From Methanobacterium_C sp963845285 (lineage in GTDB: Archaea > Methanobacteriota > Methanobacteria > Methanobacteriales > Methanobacteriaceae), in the NCBI GenBank assembly GCA_963845285.1, contig CAWJRO010000006.1:59286-123285 (forward strand): a stretch of DNA of 64,000 bases, read 5' to 3'. The notes beneath the pieces are model-generated. The model ran no database searches, was not told the DNA's origin, and saw only the letters and a program-made list of their open reading frames with translations. The number at the start of each line of letters is the position of its first letter. The stretch's first letter is position 1. Position numbers and translations under genes: made by a program. Shown here one piece after another: positions 1-9,416 of the stretch.

Positions 1-788
1 TGTTTTTCAAGTGAAGTTGCTGCAGATCCTGCATATTTACACAAAGCTATTGTTCCTTGACTGTTTGCAGAATCTCGGATTTCATCTACTGTAGTTCCTC
101 CTTTTGGGAAGTATGGTCTTGTTGGTGTTACCGAAGGTCGAAGTGGTGAATCAAATGGATCCGAGGTATCTGTTAACATTGTTCCCTCAATTCCCATGAG
201 CGCCAGGATATGTTTGATCTCCCTTATATCACCGGGGTTTACTATTCCAGGGATAATGTTTATCTTTTCAGTGGGTTCGCCAGGTTCTGCAAGGTTATCC
301 ACAAGGGCTTTAACTCCCACATCGTAACCTGTGAAGTGGTTTCCAACAAAACTTGGAGTGGCTATTGGGATTACCTCTATTTTATCAAGGCCTTTGTTGT
401 CCTCACTCATGGTTTTAAGTTCTTTTTTTGTGGTATCCACAAATCCAAATACATCGTCTCCTATGATCTCACTTGAACAGGTTGTTATTGCACCTATAAG
501 ATCAGGTTTGAACCTTACTGCAAGGTTTTTGATACCTGAACTTATGTTCTTTCTTCCTCCAAATACTGCTGCATCTTCGTGCAGTGATGAAACTGCTATT
601 TCTGCAGGTTCACGAAAATGACGTGCAAAGTTGTACCTTACAAACGTTGAACACCCCTGAGATCCATGCACTAATGGAAATCCGTGGTGCACCCCCATAA
701 CTGCAAACATTGCCCCCAAAGGTTGACATGTTTTAAGTGGGTTGATTATAACATTTCTTTCTCTTTTTATAACATTTATACCACTCAT
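1..788 (-). CDS. nifK: Nitrogenase MoFe protein beta chain, 3' end cut by window edge
   Basis: Reading the minus strand from an ATG at 788 gives an open frame to the window edge (about 262 codons). The ATG overlaps the nifD stop (ATGA), which indicates translational coupling. The translation has the NifK hallmarks: an early NPLKTCQPLGA segment and a GSQGCSTFVRYNF segment carrying P-cluster cysteines, then a TTCSSEIIGDD segment. NifK pairs with NifD to form the alpha2beta2 dinitrogenase that reduces N2. No VnfG/AnfG delta gene lies between D and K, which favours the molybdenum enzyme. The C-terminal half is outside the window, where nifE and nifN would be expected by analogy with other methanogens. 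Confidence 0.95.
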   Translation of the reverse strand, partial: MSGINVIKRERNVIINPLKTCQPLGAMFAVMGVHHGFPLVHGSQGCSTFVRYNFARHFREPAEIAVSSLHEDAAVFGGRKNISSGIKNLAVRFKPDLIGAITTCSSEIIGDDVFGFVDTTKKELKTMSEDNKGLDKIEVIPIATPSFVGNHFTGYDVGVKALVDNLAEPGEPTEKINIIPGIVNPGDIREIKHILALMGIEGTMLTDTSDPFDSPLRPSVTPTRPYFPKGGTTVDEIRDSANSQGTIALCKYAGSAATSLEK

Positions 789-2269
789 TTAGCCACCTCC
801 ACAGGATTGTCTTCTTTTTTTAGGGATCCGACTTCCATTTCAGATTCTTCTCCTGCAGGGTTTTCCTCAAATTCCACCAGTTTCCAGACAGGGTTGTATA
901 TATTTGCGTACATGTCCTTTGCAAGGTTTAAAAATCCTTCAAATCCTATATAAGGTCCGTTTTCATATGAGTGGATCATTATACATGGTACTCCCAGTTT
1001 ATGGGCCAGGTACTTCTCTTTAATACCTGCAAGTATCAGATCAGGTTTGTCCTCCTCAATCATCTCCTCAAATTCCAGAGAGTTAGGGTCATCAACTATT
1101 AAAACTCCCTCATCAACTCTCTTTTTCATTTTAACATATCCATCCTCGTGTTCGAACTGTGATGCCACTGCAGTCACATCCATTCCAAGTTCGTTTTCAA
1201 GGGGAGTGGCAAGGTGCCAACTTTTAGGACCACCAGAGAATATGTAAACTTTTTTACCTTGAAGTTTTTTCTTGTAAAACTCAAGTTCAGGACCTACTTT
1301 CGCCATTCTATCGGCTATAACTTTCTCAGCTTCTTTTTCAAGGCCAAAATATTTTCCTATAGTTCTCAGATTTTCTGCACAGTATTCTGTGCTGAAGAAA
1401 TCCACTTTAATATACGGAACGTTGTATTTATCTTTTATAAGGTCTGCTATGTATGTTGCTGATCTTTGACATCTTACAAGGTTCAATTTAGGCCTGTGCA
1501 TCCAGCAGAGCTCATCATGAGTTGAGTCACCACTGAATCTACTTAATATACGTATTCCCATCTCGTTGAAATATGACTCAATCACCCACAAATCTCCATC
1601 TATGTTGTACTCACCTATCAATCCCACATCATAAGGTGTGGTGTTTGGAGGTTCTTTGGTACCAACCAATCTATCAAATATCGTGTGATTTGCTATATGG
1701 TGCCCTTTTGACTGACTTGGTCCTGCAAATCCTGGTGCGTTGAATGCTACAACATCTTTACCCAGTTCTTCAGTTAATTCTTTTGCAACAGCATCCATAT
1801 CATCACCTATTAATCCAGTGGTACATGTAGCATAAGTGTATATGGCATTAGCTTCTGGAAATTCTTTTGAAGCCTCAATTATTGATCGTTTTAACCTTTT
1901 CATACCACCAAAAACCACGTCAGATTCCTGGATGTCTGTACCACATACATATTTCAGGTTGAAATTTTCTATTGGAAATTTAGTTCCATCGGGTAGATCC
2001 GGGCTCGTTGGATATCTTTTTGTTCCTGCACTGTAGGTTGTACAGCCTACAGGAGAATGCACAACATGCAGCACATCTTTCAGCGCCCCAGTTATAACAC
2101 CTTTGGCACCTGCAAATGCACATCCACGCTCTGTCATGGACCCAGGGACTGTTTTAGTATTACAATGAGGCATCTCCCCATCTGGATCAGAACAGTGCTT
2201 CTTGTAAACGTGTTTTTCCCTTTCCGGTATTTCTCTATCCGCATCAAAAAGTTTGTAGGGCATTCTCAA
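785..2269 (-). CDS. nifD: Nitrogenase MoFe protein alpha chain
   Basis: This 494-residue protein is the FeMo-cofactor-binding subunit of dinitrogenase. Visible landmarks are the P-cluster cysteine in TERGCAFAGAKG, a second in SPVGCTTY, a third in TYATCTTGLIGDD, the GPSQSKGHHIAN segment with the active-site histidine, the cofactor cysteine in NLVRCQRSATYI, and the cofactor histidine in MIHSYENGPY near the C-terminus. The N-terminus (MPYKLFD, after a short MRM extension) is like other archaeal NifD. Some segments resemble VnfD/AnfD, but the operon lacks a delta-subunit gene and carries nifI1/nifI2, so NifD is preferred. About 255 bp of AT-rich DNA with no gene separates it from nifI2. Confidence 0.95.
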   Translation of the reverse strand: MRMPYKLFDADREIPEREKHVYKKHCSDPDGEMPHCNTKTVPGSMTERGCAFAGAKGVITGALKDVLHVVHSPVGCTTYSAGTKRYPTSPDLPDGTKFPIENFNLKYVCGTDIQESDVVFGGMKRLKRSIIEASKEFPEANAIYTYATCTTGLIGDDMDAVAKELTEELGKDVVAFNAPGFAGPSQSKGHHIANHTIFDRLVGTKEPPNTTPYDVGLIGEYNIDGDLWVIESYFNEMGIRILSRFSGDSTHDELCWMHRPKLNLVRCQRSATYIADLIKDKYNVPYIKVDFFSTEYCAENLRTIGKYFGLEKEAEKVIADRMAKVGPELEFYKKKLQGKKVYIFSGGPKSWHLATPLENELGMDVTAVASQFEHEDGYVKMKKRVDEGVLIVDDPNSLEFEEMIEEDKPDLILAGIKEKYLAHKLGVPCIMIHSYENGPYIGFEGFLNLAKDMYANIYNPVWKLVEFEENPAGEESEMEVGSLKKEDNPVEVAK

Positions 2270-2524
2270 TCTCCTAATATAATCAAGCTATTAAGTAATA
2301 GCTTAATTTTTTATATTTGTTATCTTAAATTCAGTTTAAAATTTATTTAAAATATTTTATTACGTTTAAATATCCTTTTAAATATTAATATTAATTTGAA
2401 TTTTATTTTATGGAATTATTTTCCTTATTTAATTAATTCAAGTTTTTTTAACTTGTTTGAATTTTTTTTATTCATTGGACAATCTTCTTGATTGAACAGT
2501 CTTTTCAAGTAAAGTAAATTTCAT

Positions 2525-2893
2525 TTAGAATATTGCTGCATCTCCACTTTCTTTGGTTCTTACTCTGAACGCATCATTTATTGGACAAACAAATATTTTT
2601 CCATCCCCTATCTGTCCAGTGTGGTTGATCTTCATGATGGCCTCAATTATGAGGGAAGTGTCTTCATCTGGAACTACTACGGATATCATTCTTTTAGGTA
2701 TGTAACGCATGTTTCCCTCTGCATTGAGAAGTTCGGGCTCTTTAGTGACCATAGACACCTCATTAAGTATGGCCTTTTGTTTACCCCTCCCCATGACCCT
2801 GATTGCAGTCATTGCAGGGGATCCTAATGTTTCCAAGACCTCTTTGGTCTTGGTCATTTTATTCGGCCGGATTATAGCCAGTATCTCTTTCAT
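2525..2893 (-). CDS. nifI2: PII-family nitrogenase switch-off regulator NifI2
   Basis: This 122-residue PII-fold protein begins MKEILAIIRPNK and carries the PII signature GDGKIFVCPINDA near the C-terminus. It lies second after nifH, the usual NifI2 position in methanogens. In Methanococcus maripaludis NifI1 and NifI2 form a complex that binds dinitrogenase and inhibits it when ammonium returns, with release by 2-oxoglutarate. The T-loop is longer than in NifI1 and lacks the uridylylated tyrosine context of bacterial GlnB, as expected for NifI proteins. Only 12 bp separate it from nifI1, so the two are co-transcribed. Confidence 0.93.
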   Translation of the reverse strand: MKEILAIIRPNKMTKTKEVLETLGSPAMTAIRVMGRGKQKAILNEVSMVTKEPELLNAEGNMRYIPKRMISVVVPDEDTSLIIEAIMKINHTGQIGDGKIFVCPINDAFRVRTKESGDAAIF

Positions 2894-2905
2894 TTGGAAC
2901 CTCCC

Positions 2906-3223
2906 TCAAAGTCCTTCACTTCTTGTTCTTACCGTGTAAACCTCGTCAACTGGACTTACAAATATTTTACCATCACCAAAGTTTCCTGTAAATGCGGATT
3001 CTGTTACGATGTCAATTATTTCCTTAATTTTTTCATCCTCTGCAACAAGCATGAGCATGGTTTTTGGTATTTCATCGTAGTAGATGTTTTCAAGCTGGAT
3101 TCCCTTCTGTTTACCCCGCCCAATCACATCCAACTTGGTTAAGGCCACATAACCTGCCTTATCAAGTTTGTCAACAGTTTTTTCTGCCATCTCAGGCCGT
3201 ATTATAGCTCTAACCATCTGCAT
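2906..3223 (-). CDS. nifI1: PII-family nitrogenase switch-off regulator NifI1
   Basis: This 105-residue PII-family protein starts MQMVRAIIRPEM and has the GDGKIFVSPVDEV signature at the C-terminal ATP/2-oxoglutarate-binding end. It is the first gene after nifH and is followed by nifI2, the canonical nifH-nifI1-nifI2-nifD order of archaeal nitrogenase operons. The product should work only together with NifI2 in post-translational ammonium switch-off. Spacing to nifH is about 38 bp. Assignment as NifI1 rather than a general GlnK rests on both sequence and context; no amtB gene is adjacent. Confidence 0.93.
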   Translation of the reverse strand: MQMVRAIIRPEMAEKTVDKLDKAGYVALTKLDVIGRGKQKGIQLENIYYDEIPKTMLMLVAEDEKIKEIIDIVTESAFTGNFGDGKIFVSPVDEVYTVRTRSEGL

Positions 3224-3261
3224 TTTTTTGTTCTCCTACTTTTTTTATTCAGAATTGTTTC

Positions 3262-4089
3262 TTAATCCATTAAACCGTATTGAACCACCATTTCTTCAAG
3301 TTCATCCATGGACATTGGTTTTGGAATGACGAAATTTTCGTTGTTGATTATTTTACCTGCAAGTGCTTCGTATTCATGGGCCTGGTTACAGTCTGGTTCA
3401 AAATCTACCACAGTTTTTTTGTTGAACTCTGCTTTCTGGACTATGTTGTCCCTTGGAACGAAGTGGATCATTTGGGTTCCTATTTTTTTACAGAATTCTT
3501 CAAGGAGTTCTCTTTCTCCATCAACGTTTCGACTGTTACAGATAATTCCTCCAAGTCTCACACCACTTTGATTAGCGTATTTCACCATACCTTTACACAG
3601 GTTGTTTGCTGCGTAGAGTGCCATCATTTCTCCTGATGCAACAACATAAATCTCTTCAGCTTTACCATCCCTGATAGGCATTGCAAATCCACCGCACACA
3701 ACATCTCCAAGTACATCAAAGAAAACAAAATCGTTATCTTCATAAACTTTCTGATGTTCCATGAGAGTAATTGCTGTTATTACACCCCTACCTGCACATC
3801 CTACACCAGGTTCAGGACCGCCTGATTCAACACATTTTATTCCCCCGTAACCTGTTGACATAATGTTGTCAAGCACCATACAGGCTTCTTCTCCATCTTC
3901 CCTCAGAGTGTCCATCATGGTTCTCTGCATTTTTCCCCCAAGTATCATTCTTGTACTGTCTGCTTTTGGATCGCAACCGTGTATCATGACTTTTTTATCA
4001 TGGAAATGTGCCATTGCTGATGCTGTGTTCTGAGTAGTTGTTGATTTTCCTATTCCACCTTTTCCATAAATTGCTATTTTTCTTACCAT
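3262..4089 (-). CDS. nifH: Nitrogenase iron protein (dinitrogenase reductase)
   Basis: This 275-residue homodimeric ATPase passes electrons to NifDK. It has the P-loop GKGGIGKSTT at residues 9-18, switch residues in HGCDPKADST, the 4Fe-4S cysteines in GVGCAGRGV and DVVCGGFAMP, and the arginine in the CAGRG segment that is the ADP-ribosylation site in some bacteria. The length is normal. It is the first gene of the operon, preceded by an SD-like AGAGAGG, a TATA box and an NrpR operator, so it should be transcribed only under nitrogen limitation. Confidence 0.97.
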   Translation of the reverse strand: MVRKIAIYGKGGIGKSTTTQNTASAMAHFHDKKVMIHGCDPKADSTRMILGGKMQRTMMDTLREDGEEACMVLDNIMSTGYGGIKCVESGGPEPGVGCAGRGVITAITLMEHQKVYEDNDFVFFDVLGDVVCGGFAMPIRDGKAEEIYVVASGEMMALYAANNLCKGMVKYANQSGVRLGGIICNSRNVDGERELLEEFCKKIGTQMIHFVPRDNIVQKAEFNKKTVVDFEPDCNQAHEYEALAGKIINNENFVIPKPMSMDELEEMVVQYGLMD

Positions 4090-4151
4090 TTAAACCTCTC
4101 TTAGCTCTCTTAGCCGTTTTTTTTAATCTCAATAAATTTCAACTTAAATAT

Positions 4152-4180
4152 TATCGGAATACGGAAACCTACTTCCGATA
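4152..4180. promoter_or_regulatory. NrpR-type operator of the nif operon
   Basis: The core CGGAA-N6-TTCCG (GGAA at 4163-4166, TTCC at 4173-4176) matches the methanogen NrpR operator consensus GGAA-N6-TTCC. A second nested inverted repeat uses the same right arm: TATCGGAA at 4152-4159 and TTCCGATA at 4173-4180. The site lies about 25 bp downstream of the nifH TATA box, over the expected transcription start, where a bound repressor would block initiation. NrpR itself is not in the window. The motif match is seen directly; repression by NrpR is inferred from Methanococcus and Methanosarcina. Confidence 0.85.
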
Positions 4181-4200
4181 ACATAAGGTTGTTTATTTTC

Positions 4201-4210
4201 TTATATAAAG
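4201..4210 (-). promoter_or_regulatory. TATA box of the nif operon
   Basis: On the minus strand this reads CTTTATATAA, a good archaeal TATA box. A start 25 bp downstream would fall near 4178-4182, inside the NrpR operator, leaving a leader of roughly 90 nt before the nifH ATG. Confidence 0.65.
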
Positions 4211-4505
4211 TTTTCGGATCAATGGTAAGAACCGTTCAGCAAACATCAAAAAAAGTTGAAAGATCAACTACATTTTATCGTTCATTATCCTAAAATATAC
4301 CAAATAAAAATTTATTGGATAAGTTTTTATGATAGATCATTACATTATAGTTGTATCTCTTTTAATGGATTAGAAACTAGATTTAAGAATTTAATTGTTA
4401 ATATTTAAAATTGTTAAAACTAAAATTGTTAAAACTTAATCAGTATAGATTAATGATTGTTAATAAAAAAAATTTATAAAAATAATTGGAATCAATTGTG
4501 ATAAC

Positions 4506-6089
4506 ATGAATTTAAATAATAAAAATTATAAGAGGGCATTGATCCTCATTCCAGCTCTAGCAGCATTTTTCATAACTTTAATACCCACACTTAAATTTCA
4601 GTGGCCATTAAGCTGGGACATAATTTATCACGTCCAATACGCACACATTTACAGCCAGTACGGACTTATATTAACCGATCCTTTATTAAACGCCCCAGTA
4701 GGACAAAAAATAGCTTATCCTCCCCTATTTCACCTTCTTATAGCAGCCTTAGGTACTGTATTAAGGGTAGATTACTTCCAGATTGCAAGGTTTTTACAAC
4801 CAGTTTTAGCCATGTCCATAGTTTTATCTGTTTCATACGTTGCCCAGAAGTTTTATGGAAAAATTGCAGGAATTTCTGCAGGATTTCTAATAATTTCAAG
4901 TTACATGATATACAGGATCATGCTCCCCCTACCGGAAAATCTTGCTCTTATCTTTATACCCATTGCAGTGTACCTTTATTACCGTTCCATAAATGAAAAT
5001 ACATTAAAGTACGCTTTACTATCTGGAATATTATTCATATTAGTTATCGCGACACATCAAGCAGCAATATTATGTTTATTCCTCATAATAAGCGCATTAA
5101 CCCTGGTTGAGCTTGTAGCATATCGTAATATCAAAGTTTTTAAAAATTACGGTGCATTTTTGAGTTGTTTAGTTGCAATGATCCTGGCAGCAGCATTGTT
5201 CCTGTGGGTATCTGCTCCAGACCTGTTCTATGGAATTTTAAAAGGAGGAATATCTGCAGTAACAGGTTACGCATCACAGGTAAATGTTAACGAACCACTC
5301 AGCCCCTATGGATATGTAAAATATTTTACTCCTCTCCTTTTACCATTTGCATTAATTGGTGGAATATTAGCCATTAAAAGAAGGAGTAAAAAAGATATTT
5401 TCATTTTAGTGTGGTTACTGGTACTATTCTTAATGAGCAAATCCTACTGGTTCGGTGTAAAGGTTATCTCATTTCGATTGATAGTTTACATGATGATGCC
5501 CCTTGCACTGCTTGGAGGTTTCGGTTTAAGTTACATTTACGAGAAGTTAAAAGACTACAAACGAGTTTCGTCCAATTCAATTAGAACAGGGTTTTTAATA
5601 GCAATTTTCCTGTTGTCCATGGTTTCAGGAGTTTTAACACTTGAAAATCCAAATATAAGTACATTTGGAGCCAGAACCGATCTTGGATTTATTCACATTG
5701 CCCCTCCATCTTCTTCAGAGGTGGACATGGCAAACTGGTTCAATGCAAATGCAGATAAAAATAAATCAGTTTTAATATCCAACCTGTACTCAGGTATGTT
5801 CCTTGCAACAGAGACTGGAATTCCAATACACTATGGATTTGAATATTTCAATAACACAACGCCAAAATCCATTTATGATATAAATAATGTAAGTTATGTA
5901 GTATATGACAAAAGATTAACGTTGCCTTCTAAAAATGGAACATTGTACATGCAGAAAGTAGATTCTGAGTTTTATCCATTAATGTATTATAGTGAAGACA
6001 TTCATTCAAACATCAATTCGATAATTCCAAGTTTTAGTAAGGTTGTTTATGAAAACAAAGATTTTATAATCTGCAAAATACAAAATTGA
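4506..6089 (+). CDS. Polytopic membrane protein, GT-C glycosyltransferase-like
   Basis: This 527-residue protein has roughly 11-12 hydrophobic segments through residue ~390, then a soluble C-terminal region of ~140 residues. The first loop contains an acidic residue in WDIIYHVQYAHIY, followed by AYPPLFHLL, a layout typical of dolichyl-phosphate-dependent GT-C glycosyltransferases. Transfer of a sugar to a protein or lipid outside the membrane is therefore plausible but not shown. A TATA-like TTTATAAAAA at about 4472 places the transcript start close to the ATG, so the mRNA may be nearly leaderless. It is transcribed divergently from nif and stands alone; I see no link to nitrogen fixation. 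Confidence 0.6.
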   Translation: MNLNNKNYKRALILIPALAAFFITLIPTLKFQWPLSWDIIYHVQYAHIYSQYGLILTDPLLNAPVGQKIAYPPLFHLLIAALGTVLRVDYFQIARFLQPVLAMSIVLSVSYVAQKFYGKIAGISAGFLIISSYMIYRIMLPLPENLALIFIPIAVYLYYRSINENTLKYALLSGILFILVIATHQAAILCLFLIISALTLVELVAYRNIKVFKNYGAFLSCLVAMILAAALFLWVSAPDLFYGILKGGISAVTGYASQVNVNEPLSPYGYVKYFTPLLLPFALIGGILAIKRRSKKDIFILVWLLVLFLMSKSYWFGVKVISFRLIVYMMMPLALLGGFGLSYIYEKLKDYKRVSSNSIRTGFLIAIFLLSMVSGVLTLENPNISTFGARTDLGFIHIAPPSSSEVDMANWFNANADKNKSVLISNLYSGMFLATETGIPIHYGFEYFNNTTPKSIYDINNVSYVVYDKRLTLPSKNGTLYMQKVDSEFYPLMYYSEDIHSNINSIIPSFSKVVYENKDFIICKIQN

Positions 6090-6133
6090 CAAAATATTCA
6101 CGGAGAAATATTTTTTCATTCATTTTTAGTTTA

Positions 6134-6240
6134 GAGGCTGTCCCATAGTTCAGAATTTGCAAAAAAATAAGGACAAATAAAGTTTTAAATTTAAAAAAAA
6201 ACAAAATTATATATGTTAAAAGTAATTATGAAACAACCTC
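6134..6240 (+). mobile_element. MITE-A copy 1 (~107 bp palindromic repeat)
   Basis: This copy begins GAGGCTGTCCCATAG and ends TTATGAAACAACCTC, so its ends are imperfect inverted repeats. The interior holds the family-wide AAAAAAATAAGGACAAAT and a central AAATT core. The plus orientation is defined here by this AATAAGGA segment. It has no coding capacity. Confidence 0.85.
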
Positions 6241-6280
6241 TTTAATTCTACCAAAAATTTAAATCTCTTTGAGCTTTTAA

Positions 6281-6415
6281 ATAAATGAAAATTTAGTCAT
6301 AAATGAAAATTTTACTAAAAAATACTACAAGAGCAGTCTCAGTATTATTCCAAAAATCATAAAAACCATTATTGATACATTTAATCTAACTGAAAGAAAA
6401 TTATTATTATTTTAA
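6281..6415 (+). pseudogene. Possible N-terminal remnant of a transposase
   Basis: An open stretch with no start codon follows MITE-A copy 1 and ends at TAA 6413-6415. It translates as about 44 residues rich in lysine and isoleucine, including SIIPKIIKTIIDTFNLTERK. Such a segment could be the N-terminus of a methanogen transposase, but I cannot name the family with confidence. The rest of 6090-6539 shows nothing else beyond the MITE copy. Confidence 0.25.
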
Positions 6416-6539
6416 ATTTTAAAATAAATTCAAATTTAGTTAATTGACTTGTAGTTACATTGCTGCGAAATATATATGGAACTTACGACTATCTATATAA
6501 AGAAATGAAAATAAATCCAAGCTTACTGTGAGGGTCAGC

Positions 6540-8261
6540 ATGAAAAAGATAAAGATCATAGAAACAGCATACAGAGATGCGCACCAATCTCTCCTTGCAA
6601 CCAGGATGAGAACCCGGGACATGTTACCCATTGCCGAAAAAATGGATAATGTGGGCTTTTTCTCATTAGAGGCATGGGGCGGCGCAACCTTTGATACTTG
6701 TATAAGATATTTAAATGAGGATCCATGGGAACGTTTAATAGAGCTTAAAGAAGCCGTAAAAAAGACCCCTATACAGATGTTACTTCGAGGCCAGAACCTA
6801 GTCGGATACAAACATTATCCAGACGACATAACAAGGGCATTCGTTGAAAAATCCTATGAAAATGGAGTTGATGTTTTCAGGATATTTGACGCCCTTAATG
6901 ACATAAGGAACATGGAACTATCTATCAAAGTAGCAAAAGAACAGGGAGCCCATGTTCAAGGAACAATAAGTTATACTGTCAGCCCATTCCACACCCTAGA
7001 GAAATATGTGGAATTTGCAAAAAGGTTAGAGGAGCTTGAATGTGATTCCATAACAATAAAAGACATGGCAGGACTTATATCGCCACAAGACACTTATGAA
7101 CTTGTAAAAACATTGAAAGAGGAAACAGATCTCATGATAAACCTGCACTGCCATTGCACAAGTGGTATGACTCCAATGAGTTACTATGCAGCTTGTCAGG
7201 CCGGTGTGGATCTCCTGGACACAGCTATATCCCCTCTTTCATGGGGTGCTTCCCAACCACCAACCGAAAGTATAGTGGCAGCCCTTGATGGCACACCATA
7301 TGATACGGGGTTAGATTTAAAGCTTTTAAGCCAAATCAAAAAGTACTTCGAGGGAATAAGACAGAAATATTTGAGTCTCCTGGATCCAATAGCTGAAAGA
7401 ATTGATACAGATGTCCTTTTATATCAAATCCCCGGTGGAATGCTTTCAAACCTGGTATCTCAACTCAAACAGCAAAACGCCCTCGACAGATACGAGGAAG
7501 TTCTTGAAGAAATGCCCCACGTTCGTAAAGAACTGGGATATCCACCACTCGTGACACCAACAAGCCAGATAGTAGGAATTCAAGCCGTTACAAATGTATT
7601 AACTGGTGAAAGGTACAAAAATGTGTCAAAAGAAGTTAAAGAGTATGTAAAAGGGTTCTACGGAAAACCTCCAGCCCCCATCAACCCTGAAATTGCCAAA
7701 AAAATCATTGGAGATGAGAAACCAATAGAGTGTAGGCCAGCTGATCTACTGGAACCTGGGCTTGAAAAGTTCAGGAAAAAAGGTGAGGAAATGGGCATAA
7801 TTAAGAAGGATGAAGATGTCCTTACTTACGCTCTTTATCCTGCAGTTGCTCCAAAATTCTTAAGAGGAGAAGTTGAAGAGGAAGAACTGAAAGCACCAGA
7901 AAAGGTTTCAGCTTCAGAATATGATTTACCTCCACTTCCAACAGCTTACAGTGTGGATGTTGATGGTGAAGTCTTTGATGTTAAGGTAATTCCTACAGGA
8001 TACATGGAAATAGAACTTACAGGAACTAAAGCCCCAACCGGCCCTGTTGAAGGTGGTGTAACATCCAACATGCAAGGTATGATACTTAAACTTAAAGTCA
8101 CCAAAGGGGACCATGTGAACGAAGGAGATGTTGTGGCAGTTCTTGAGGCTATGAAAATGGAAAACGATATTCATGCCCCAGTATCAGGGACAATTGAAGC
8201 CATTTTCATTGAAGAAGGAGACACAGCAAATGCCGGTGACACATTGATGGTCATAAAATAA
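6540..8261 (+). CDS. pycB: Pyruvate carboxylase subunit B (carboxyltransferase + biotin carrier)
   Basis: PycB accepts CO2 from the biotin carboxylase PycA and carboxylates pyruvate to oxaloacetate, feeding the incomplete reductive TCA route. The N-terminal ~300 residues are an HMGL-like carboxyltransferase barrel with the early ETAYRDAHQS motif and the metal-binding HCHCTSGMT. A PYC/OADA domain follows. The last ~75 residues are a biotinyl domain with the biotinylation site EAMKMEN. The ATG at 6540 is chosen over an upstream in-frame GTG (6528) because GAGGG sits 6 bp before it. PycA is not adjacent, as is usual in methanogens. Confidence 0.95.
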   Translation: MKKIKIIETAYRDAHQSLLATRMRTRDMLPIAEKMDNVGFFSLEAWGGATFDTCIRYLNEDPWERLIELKEAVKKTPIQMLLRGQNLVGYKHYPDDITRAFVEKSYENGVDVFRIFDALNDIRNMELSIKVAKEQGAHVQGTISYTVSPFHTLEKYVEFAKRLEELECDSITIKDMAGLISPQDTYELVKTLKEETDLMINLHCHCTSGMTPMSYYAACQAGVDLLDTAISPLSWGASQPPTESIVAALDGTPYDTGLDLKLLSQIKKYFEGIRQKYLSLLDPIAERIDTDVLLYQIPGGMLSNLVSQLKQQNALDRYEEVLEEMPHVRKELGYPPLVTPTSQIVGIQAVTNVLTGERYKNVSKEVKEYVKGFYGKPPAPINPEIAKKIIGDEKPIECRPADLLEPGLEKFRKKGEEMGIIKKDEDVLTYALYPAVAPKFLRGEVEEEELKAPEKVSASEYDLPPLPTAYSVDVDGEVFDVKVIPTGYMEIELTGTKAPTGPVEGGVTSNMQGMILKLKVTKGDHVNEGDVVAVLEAMKMENDIHAPVSGTIEAIFIEEGDTANAGDTLMVIK

Positions 8262-8726
8262 ACATCCTTCTTTTTTTATAAAATGAATCTGTCTCATGAT
8301 TATTTGTTACTTATACAATTTTCATTATTTTTGAATTTAAAGCTTTATTTACTCTTATTTTTTGTAAATTTTGAACTATGAGACAGTCTCAAAATAAGCT
8401 CAGAAAAATCTTCTTCTTAAATTCTTAATTCACTTTCCAATTCTAAAATTTTTCTAAGAAACCTATTACTTTGTTTCTTAATAATTATACAACTCTAATC
8501 TCTTTAATTCCCCTAAACTCTAAAATTTCTATTATTCATTTTTTATTTTTAAATTAGTTAATTAGTTAATTCGTTTTTATGAAAAGTTTTTATGAGAATT
8601 AAGTTAGAAAATAAAGTAGAATAAAAAATAAAGCCAGAAATAGGAATTAAAAAAAATAATAGTATGAATAAATTTTTTAAATAAGTTTATTTTAGATGAA
8701 TCTTTTATATCTTCTAAAGAAATCAT
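8262..8726. other. Intergenic stretch with one MITE-A copy
   Basis: About 465 bp of AT-rich DNA between the convergent genes pycB and queC. It holds MITE-A copy 2. The remainder contains only long A/T runs; I see no gene or RNA. Confidence 0.6.
8285..8390 (-). mobile_element. MITE-A copy 2
   Basis: Reverse orientation. The left end is GAATCTGTCTCATGA and the right end is ACTATGAGACAGTCTC. Interior segments CTTATTTTTTG and TTTAAAGCTTTATTT match the other copies. Confidence 0.8.
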
Positions 8727-9416
8727 TTATGCCAAATAAATAGTCTTATCCTCAATTCCAGACTCTTTAAATGCCCTTTTACGCCTCATACAAGATTCAC
8801 ACACACCACAATGCTCTTTTTCACCTTTATAACAGGAATAACTTAAATCCATTGGGGCTCCAAGCTGATTTCCAAGTTCAACAATGCCTTTCTTGTTCCT
8901 ACCTATGACCGGTGCCTCTATTTTTATATCCTCAATGGAACCAATTTCCAGAACATTGTTAAAAGCATTTAAAAATTCTTTTGAGTTATCTGGAAAGGTA
9001 GCAGCTTCCTCCAGATCCCATCCAACAATGATTATGCTTGCTTCTTCTGCCTCTGCAAACGACGTTGCTATGGATGTGAAAACTATGTTACGGCCTGGAA
9101 CCCATACTTTACGTGCTGTTTCATCACAAACTTCTTTATTATCCAGTTCATCGACTTTAAGTTCTGGTATCTCTTCATTTGATGTTAATGCAGAACCTCC
9201 AAGTTGGGAAAGCCATGGAAGTTCTAAAACAGTGTGTTCTATATTCAATTTTTCACATACAGCTTTGGCTGATTCTATCTCTCTTTCAGCACTCCACTGC
9301 CCGTAGTCAAAGGTTAATGCATGAATTTCATATTCTTCATTGAAGTAGGATGTTGCAACTGTTGAGTCCAGCCCACCTGAAAGGACTGTTATAGCTTTTT
9401 TCTTGTTTGATACCAT
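8727..9416 (-). CDS. queC: 7-cyano-7-deazaguanine synthase QueC
   Basis: QueC makes preQ0 from 7-carboxy-7-deazaguanine, ATP and ammonia; in archaea preQ0 goes into archaeosine at tRNA position 15. The 229-residue protein has the PP-loop SGGLDS at residues 13-18 and a C-terminal zinc site in CYKGEKEHCGVCESCMRRK (four cysteines). The ATG at 9416 is preceded by GGTGT. A decayed second copy lies at 16650-17120. The gene is transcribed in the same direction as larC, 192 bp away. Confidence 0.95.
   Translation of the reverse strand: MVSNKKKAITVLSGGLDSTVATSYFNEEYEIHALTFDYGQWSAEREIESAKAVCEKLNIEHTVLELPWLSQLGGSALTSNEEIPELKVDELDNKEVCDETARKVWVPGRNIVFTSIATSFAEAEEASIIIVGWDLEEAATFPDNSKEFLNAFNNVLEIGSIEDIKIEAPVIGRNKKGIVELGNQLGAPMDLSYSCYKGEKEHCGVCESCMRRKRAFKESGIEDKTIYLA

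Noticed and set aside
785..2269. Alternative call as vanadium or iron-only nitrogenase alpha chain
   Set aside because: Some segments resemble VnfD/AnfD, but there is no delta-subunit gene between D and K, and nifI1/nifI2 context is standard for archaeal NifDK.
6134..6240. MITE-A copies as small RNA genes
   Set aside because: Ten variable copies in both orientations, with palindromic ends and no conserved promoter, fit mobile elements better.
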